A DNA stretch of 64,000 nt from CBFGTV01 sp965652145 (GTDB lineage: Bacteria; Bacillota; Clostridia; Peptostreptococcales; Natronincolaceae). The DNA lies in contig CBFGTV010000012.1 in the NCBI GenBank assembly GCA_965652145.1, forward strand, positions 3,206 through 67,205, read 5' to 3'. This document shows positions 60,481 through 64,000 of the stretch, one piece after another. The notes under the pieces were generated by a model that saw only the letters and a program-made list of their open reading frames with translations, was not told where the DNA came from and did not search any database. The first letter of the stretch is position 1, and every line of letters begins with the position of its first letter. The position numbers and the translations under genes were made by a program.

Positions 60481-61611
60481 TTGTTGAGAATACTTACAGC
60501 AGGGGAATCCCACGGAAAGGCACTGGTAGGGGTTATTGAGGGAATTCCTGCCAATGTTACAATTGATATAGATGAGGTCAATCGTGACTTGGCCAGAAGA
60601 CAGCAAGGCTATGGCCGAGGGGGAAGAATGAAAATTGAACAGGACCAGGTGGAAATAATTTCAGGGTTAAGGGGGGGAAAAACCCTGGGGAGTCCCATTT
60701 CGTTTTTAATATACAACCGAGACTATGAAAATTGGGCCGCCTTTATGAACCCTGTTGAAAGGAATCAAGATGACAGAAGGGTAACCAGACCAAGGCCAGG
60801 CCATGCAGACTTAACAGGGGCTTTGAAATATAACTTTGATGATGTAAGAAATGTTTTGGAGCGCAGCAGTGCCAGGGAAACCGCCGTTAGGGTTGCCGCT
60901 GGAAGCATCGTCAAGCAGCTCTTAAAGTCCTTTGGTATTATCGTCAATAGCCATGTCATTGGCCTGGGTGGGGTTATGACCAATATTAAAGAGGTCTCCC
61001 CAGAGGCTATCAAGGGGGCCGATGAATCCCCTGTAAGATGCCTTGATCCCCAGGCAGAGGCCGCCATGATTGCAGAAATCAATAGGGCCAAGGAGCAGGG
61101 GGATTCCCTGGGAGGCATCTTTGAAATAAGAATTTCAGGAGTTCCCGCAGGGCTGGGGAGCTATGTACACTGGGATCGGAAGCTGGATGCCAGGTTAGCC
61201 TTTGGGTTAATGGGTATTCAAGGAATTAAGGCGGTAGAGGTGGGGGCCGGCATGGAAAATGCCATGAAAAAAGGGTCTGAGGTTCATGACGAAATATATT
61301 ACCATCCTCAAGAGGGCTACTATCGAAAAACCAATTATGCCGGGGGAATTGAAGGGGGCATGTCCAATGGAGAGGACATTGTTCTTCGGTGTGCCATGAA
61401 GCCCATTCCCACCCTTTATACACCCCTGCATACAGTCGATATCATGACCAAGGAGGGAGCCCTGGCTTCAGTGGAGCGCAGTGATACCTGTGCTGTACCC
61501 GCCGCCTCCATAGTAGGTGAAATGGTTGCTATTACAATAATTGCAGAGGAATTTATGAAAAAATACGGCGGAGATTCATTGGAGGAGATGATATCCAGGT
61601 GGAAACAGTAA
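60481..61611 (+). CDS. aroC: Chorismate synthase
   Basis: AroC makes chorismate from EPSP using reduced FMN. It has 376 residues. Signatures are LTAGESHGKALVGVIEG, RRQQGYGRGGRM, RPRPGHADLTGALKY and RSSARETAVRVAAG. TTG 60481 is about seven bases after AGGAGTG. GTG 60472 lies inside that site. The end overlaps aroB by 13 bases. Confidence 0.96.
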   Translation: MLRILTAGESHGKALVGVIEGIPANVTIDIDEVNRDLARRQQGYGRGGRMKIEQDQVEIISGLRGGKTLGSPISFLIYNRDYENWAAFMNPVERNQDDRRVTRPRPGHADLTGALKYNFDDVRNVLERSSARETAVRVAAGSIVKQLLKSFGIIVNSHVIGLGGVMTNIKEVSPEAIKGADESPVRCLDPQAEAAMIAEINRAKEQGDSLGGIFEIRISGVPAGLGSYVHWDRKLDARLAFGLMGIQGIKAVEVGAGMENAMKKGSEVHDEIYYHPQEGYYRKTNYAGGIEGGMSNGEDIVLRCAMKPIPTLYTPLHTVDIMTKEGALASVERSDTCAVPAASIVGEMVAITIIAEEFMKKYGGDSLEEMISRWKQ

Positions 61612-62672
61612 ATCTAGATTTAGGAACCAACAGCTATACCATTTATATTGAACCGGGTCTTTTAAACCAATTGGGTACCTACATTCCTGGGGATGAGCTT
61701 ATGGTGGTAACCGATGATCTGGTGGATTCCCACTATGGCCAGCAGCTGGCCATGGCCCTGGGCGACAGAGGCTTTATCAAATACGTATTACCCAGGGGAG
61801 AGGAAAGCAAAACCCTGGAACAGGCCAGTATCATACTGGATTTCATGTTGAAAAACAGACTTTCCAGAAGATCGAAGGTTATCGCCCTGGGGGGAGGCAT
61901 GGTGGGTGATATTGCAGGATTTTGTGCGTCAATATACATGAGGGGAATCGACTACTATCAGGTACCCACCACCCTGCTGGCCCAGGTGGACAGCAGTGTA
62001 GGAGGAAAGACCGCTGTTAATATGCCCCAGGGCAAAAACCTGGTGGGTAGCTTTTATCAGCCAAAGGCGGTCTTGATTGATCCCTTTTTATTGGGTACCC
62101 TGGATCAAAAACAAATAGTAAGTGGTTTAGGTGAAGTCATTAAGTATGGCCTAATTGCAGACTATGAATTATTTAAGCTATTAAAGAAAAACATTACAGA
62201 ATTATTAAATTTAAACTATGGCATGCTAACCCAAACCATCAAACGCTGCTGTGAAATTAAGGCCCAGATAACAGGGGCTGACGAGCGGGAAATGGGGAAC
62301 CGAAAAATTCTTAACCTGGGCCATACCCTGGGGCATAGCCTTGAAATGGTAACCCGATACCAAACCTATGCCCATGGAGAAGCCGTATTGCTGGGTATTT
62401 ATTATGAAGCAGCCATTGCCCTGGCCCTGGATTTGATCAATACAGACTATTTTACAGAGATAAAAGAAATCATTGAAGCCCTTCCCCTTGCGCTGAAAAT
62501 TAAGGCTAAGCCAAGGGAACTGATGGAGCCGATGGAGCTGGACAAAAAAAATAAAGATAATAAAATATCGCTTATTTTACCCGTAGGGCCCGGAAAGGCC
62601 CAGGAATTTTTATTTGATCCCTCAGTCCTGCTTGAGCTGTTGGATCAGGCTGTGGGGGGTGAAATCCTTTGA
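61599..62672 (+). CDS. aroB: 3-dehydroquinate synthase
   Basis: AroB cyclises DAHP to dehydroquinate using NAD and zinc. It has 357 residues. The NAD site is GGGMVGDIAGFCASIYMRG, with PTTLLAQVDSSVGGKTAVN and the metal-binding NLGHTLGHSLE. It starts at GTG 61599 inside aroC, with GGAGGAG upstream, and its last four bases overlap aroE. Confidence 0.96.
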   Translation: METVNLDLGTNSYTIYIEPGLLNQLGTYIPGDELMVVTDDLVDSHYGQQLAMALGDRGFIKYVLPRGEESKTLEQASIILDFMLKNRLSRRSKVIALGGGMVGDIAGFCASIYMRGIDYYQVPTTLLAQVDSSVGGKTAVNMPQGKNLVGSFYQPKAVLIDPFLLGTLDQKQIVSGLGEVIKYGLIADYELFKLLKKNITELLNLNYGMLTQTIKRCCEIKAQITGADEREMGNRKILNLGHTLGHSLEMVTRYQTYAHGEAVLLGIYYEAAIALALDLINTDYFTEIKEIIEALPLALKIKAKPRELMEPMELDKKNKDNKISLILPVGPGKAQEFLFDPSVLLELLDQAVGGEIL

Positions 62673-63526
62673 GCTTCATTGACAATAAAACCAAGCTTTA
62701 TGCAGTGATAGGGGACCCCATCGGCCACAGCCTGTCACCCATTATTCATAATACCATTTTTCGAGAATTAAACCTGAACCGTGCCTATCTGCCCCTGCAA
62801 ATTACCACCCAAGGGCTGGCTGGCAGTATGGGGCTATTAAAAAAGAACTTTAAAGGCTTTAATGTCACAATTCCCCATAAGCAGTCCATTATGAATCATT
62901 TAGATGAAATCGATGAAATTGCCCAAATATGTGGGGCTGTCAATACCGTTAAGGTAGAATCGGGGCAACTAAAGGGCTATAACACCGATGGCTACGGCTT
63001 TGTTAAAAGCCTCGAGGGCACTAGCCCTTCTCTGGCGGGAAAAAGGGTGCTAGTGCTGGGGGCTGGCGGTGCTGCCAGGGTAATCGTCTACGAGTTGTTA
63101 ATGATGGGCTGTCAAATCACCATAGCCAACCGAAATCAAGCCAAGGCCCGAAGCCTAAAGGAAAGCCTTGAAAGAACAGTAGGAGAAACAACCATAAAAA
63201 TTGTCAACTTGGCAGATGTAGAAGGTAGCTATCATATGATTGTCAATACTACCCCCCTGGGTATGCACCCAAGACACGAAGAATGCCCTGTGGGGGAGCA
63301 CATTATCCAAAAAGCGGCGATTATATATGATTTAATTTATAATCCCGAAAAAACCAAGCTCCTTAAGCTGGGAGAAAAATATGGCTGTCAAACAATTAAT
63401 GGCCTTTCAATGCTTTTGTATCAAGGAATCAAGGCCCAGGAAATCTGGCTGGGAAAAAGCATTAAAAAACCCCTGGTTGAACAGGCCTGGGAAGCATTGC
63501 AGCAACATCTGGAAGAATTAACATAG
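62669..63526 (+). CDS. aroE: Shikimate dehydrogenase
   Basis: AroE reduces 3-dehydroshikimate with NADPH. It has 285 residues. The substrate site shows IGHSLSPIIHN and FNVTIPHKQSI. The NADPH loop is VLGAGGAARVIVYEL and ITIANRNQAKA. It starts at TTG 62669 overlapping the aroB stop, after GGGGGGTGA, so it is translationally coupled. It is followed 14 bases later by the aroQ-aroK fusion. Confidence 0.96.
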   Translation: MSFIDNKTKLYAVIGDPIGHSLSPIIHNTIFRELNLNRAYLPLQITTQGLAGSMGLLKKNFKGFNVTIPHKQSIMNHLDEIDEIAQICGAVNTVKVESGQLKGYNTDGYGFVKSLEGTSPSLAGKRVLVLGAGGAARVIVYELLMMGCQITIANRNQAKARSLKESLERTVGETTIKIVNLADVEGSYHMIVNTTPLGMHPRHEECPVGEHIIQKAAIIYDLIYNPEKTKLLKLGEKYGCQTINGLSMLLYQGIKAQEIWLGKSIKKPLVEQAWEALQQHLEELT

Positions 63527-63540
63527 GAGGCCGAAGACCC

Positions 63541-64000
63541 ATGAAGGAATTAGATGAAATTAGAAGGGAAATCGACATTTGTGATAAGGAGCTCGTGGTT
63601 CTGCTGGAAAAAAGATTTCGCCTGGTAGATCAGGTAATACAATATAAAAAAAGAAAGGGGATGGCTATTTATCAGCCCCATCGTGAGGCCATGGTGATGG
63701 AACGGGTATCGGCCCAGGTAAGGGATAGGGATTACCTGGAGCCTATTCAAGAAATATTTAATGAATTATTAAAGATCAGTAAACAGATACAGGCAAAAAG
63801 AATATTCCCCTTTAATCTGGTACTCCTGGGCTTTATGGGGGCAGGAAAAACCTCCATCGGAAAAGAGCTTTCTGGCCTGCTGGGAATTGAACTGGTGGAT
63901 CTTGATGAATTGTTGGAATTTAAAACCGGAATGTCAATTAATGAACTCTTTGAAAACTATGGCGAAGCCCATTTCAGAGGACTGGAGACCGACCTGGTAA
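63541..64000 (+). CDS. Chorismate mutase (AroQ) - shikimate kinase (AroK) fusion, 3' end outside window
   Basis: The frame stays open from ATG 63541 to the right edge, giving 153 codons so far. Residues 1 to about 85 are an AroQ-type chorismate mutase (LDEIRREIDICDKELVVLLE, then KRFRLVDQVIQYKK). From about residue 93 a shikimate kinase begins (LLGFMGAGKTSIGKEL, Walker A at about 97-107, then DLDELLEFKTGMSI and the FRGLET substrate stretch). The fusion joins a step before chorismate with the first step after it. AGGAGG precedes the ATG. The gene is truncated by the window, not by mutation. Confidence 0.92.
   Translation, partial: MKELDEIRREIDICDKELVVLLEKRFRLVDQVIQYKKRKGMAIYQPHREAMVMERVSAQVRDRDYLEPIQEIFNELLKISKQIQAKRIFPFNLVLLGFMGAGKTSIGKELSGLLGIELVDLDELLEFKTGMSINELFENYGEAHFRGLETDLV

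Noticed and set aside
1..64000. CRISPR arrays, insertion sequences, prophage or plasmid genes
   Set aside because: No regularly spaced repeats, transposases, integrases or phage genes were seen; the genes are housekeeping and motility.

Overview
The window is a stretch of chromosome from a motile, probably spore-forming low-GC Gram-positive bacterium of the class Clostridia. The gene content and order resemble Alkaliphilus/Natronincola-type organisms, but that placement is inference. Supporting signs are a PolC-type replicative polymerase, a FliY with a CheC-like part, CheC/CheD adaptation, YlmC/YmxH, YlxY, MlpA and TepA homologues, strong AAGGAGG ribosome binding sites, frequent TTG starts and a LexA box of the Bacillus/Clostridium type before recA. 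Nearly every gene is on the + strand. I see no transposase, phage gene, CRISPR array or plasmid function, so this is core genome.

Layout: (1) 1-19327, the late half of a fla/che operon: fliM (cut by the left edge), fliY, cheY, fliOPQR, flhB, flhA, flhF, flhG, a PilZ protein, cheB, cheA, cheW, cheC, cheD, sigD, a FapA/DUF342 gene and three small genes. (2) 19531-28465: rpsB, tsf, pyrH, frr, a PASTA-like microprotein, uppS, cdsA, dxr, rseP, ispG and a glycosyltransferase (translation, lipid-carrier and isoprenoid genes). (3) 28482-43072: polC, rimP, nusA, rnpM, ylxQ, infB, rbfA, nrnA, truB, ribF, rpsO, pnp. (4) 43164-55742: a YlxY-type deacetylase, an M16 peptidase, tRNA-Pro(CGG), a ylmC gene, a TepA-like ClpP-fold protein, ftsK/spoIIIE, rimO, pgsA, cinA, recA, rny. 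(5) 55854-64000: an aromatic amino acid operon, aroF-tyrA-aroA-pheA-aroC-aroB-aroE-aroQK, cut by the right edge. Up to rny the order closely follows the B. subtilis fliM-to-rny segment, with local substitutions.

The most interesting element is the 5' leader of the aromatic operon. A perfect-spacing promoter (TTGACA-17-TATAAT) is followed by an unlisted 56-codon ORF (55928-56098) in which 14 of 19 consecutive residues are Tyr, Phe or Trp. A strong intrinsic terminator (56134-56168) follows, 34 bases before aroF. A segment inside the ORF can pair with the 5' arm of the terminator as a possible antiterminator. This is the geometry of classical ribosome-mediated attenuation, responding to all three aromatic amino acids at once, in a lineage where T-box and TRAP control would be the usual expectation.

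Other points: rny has no ATG/GTG/TTG start that keeps its membrane anchor, and a consensus ribosome binding site points to an ATT start at 54181. A nested-hairpin, repeat-like element sits between tsf and pyrH, flanked by two similar 22-base terminator arms. An SOS box lies directly under the recA promoter. No searches or folding programs were available: family assignments are from reading the proteins, and RNA structures are hand-paired.
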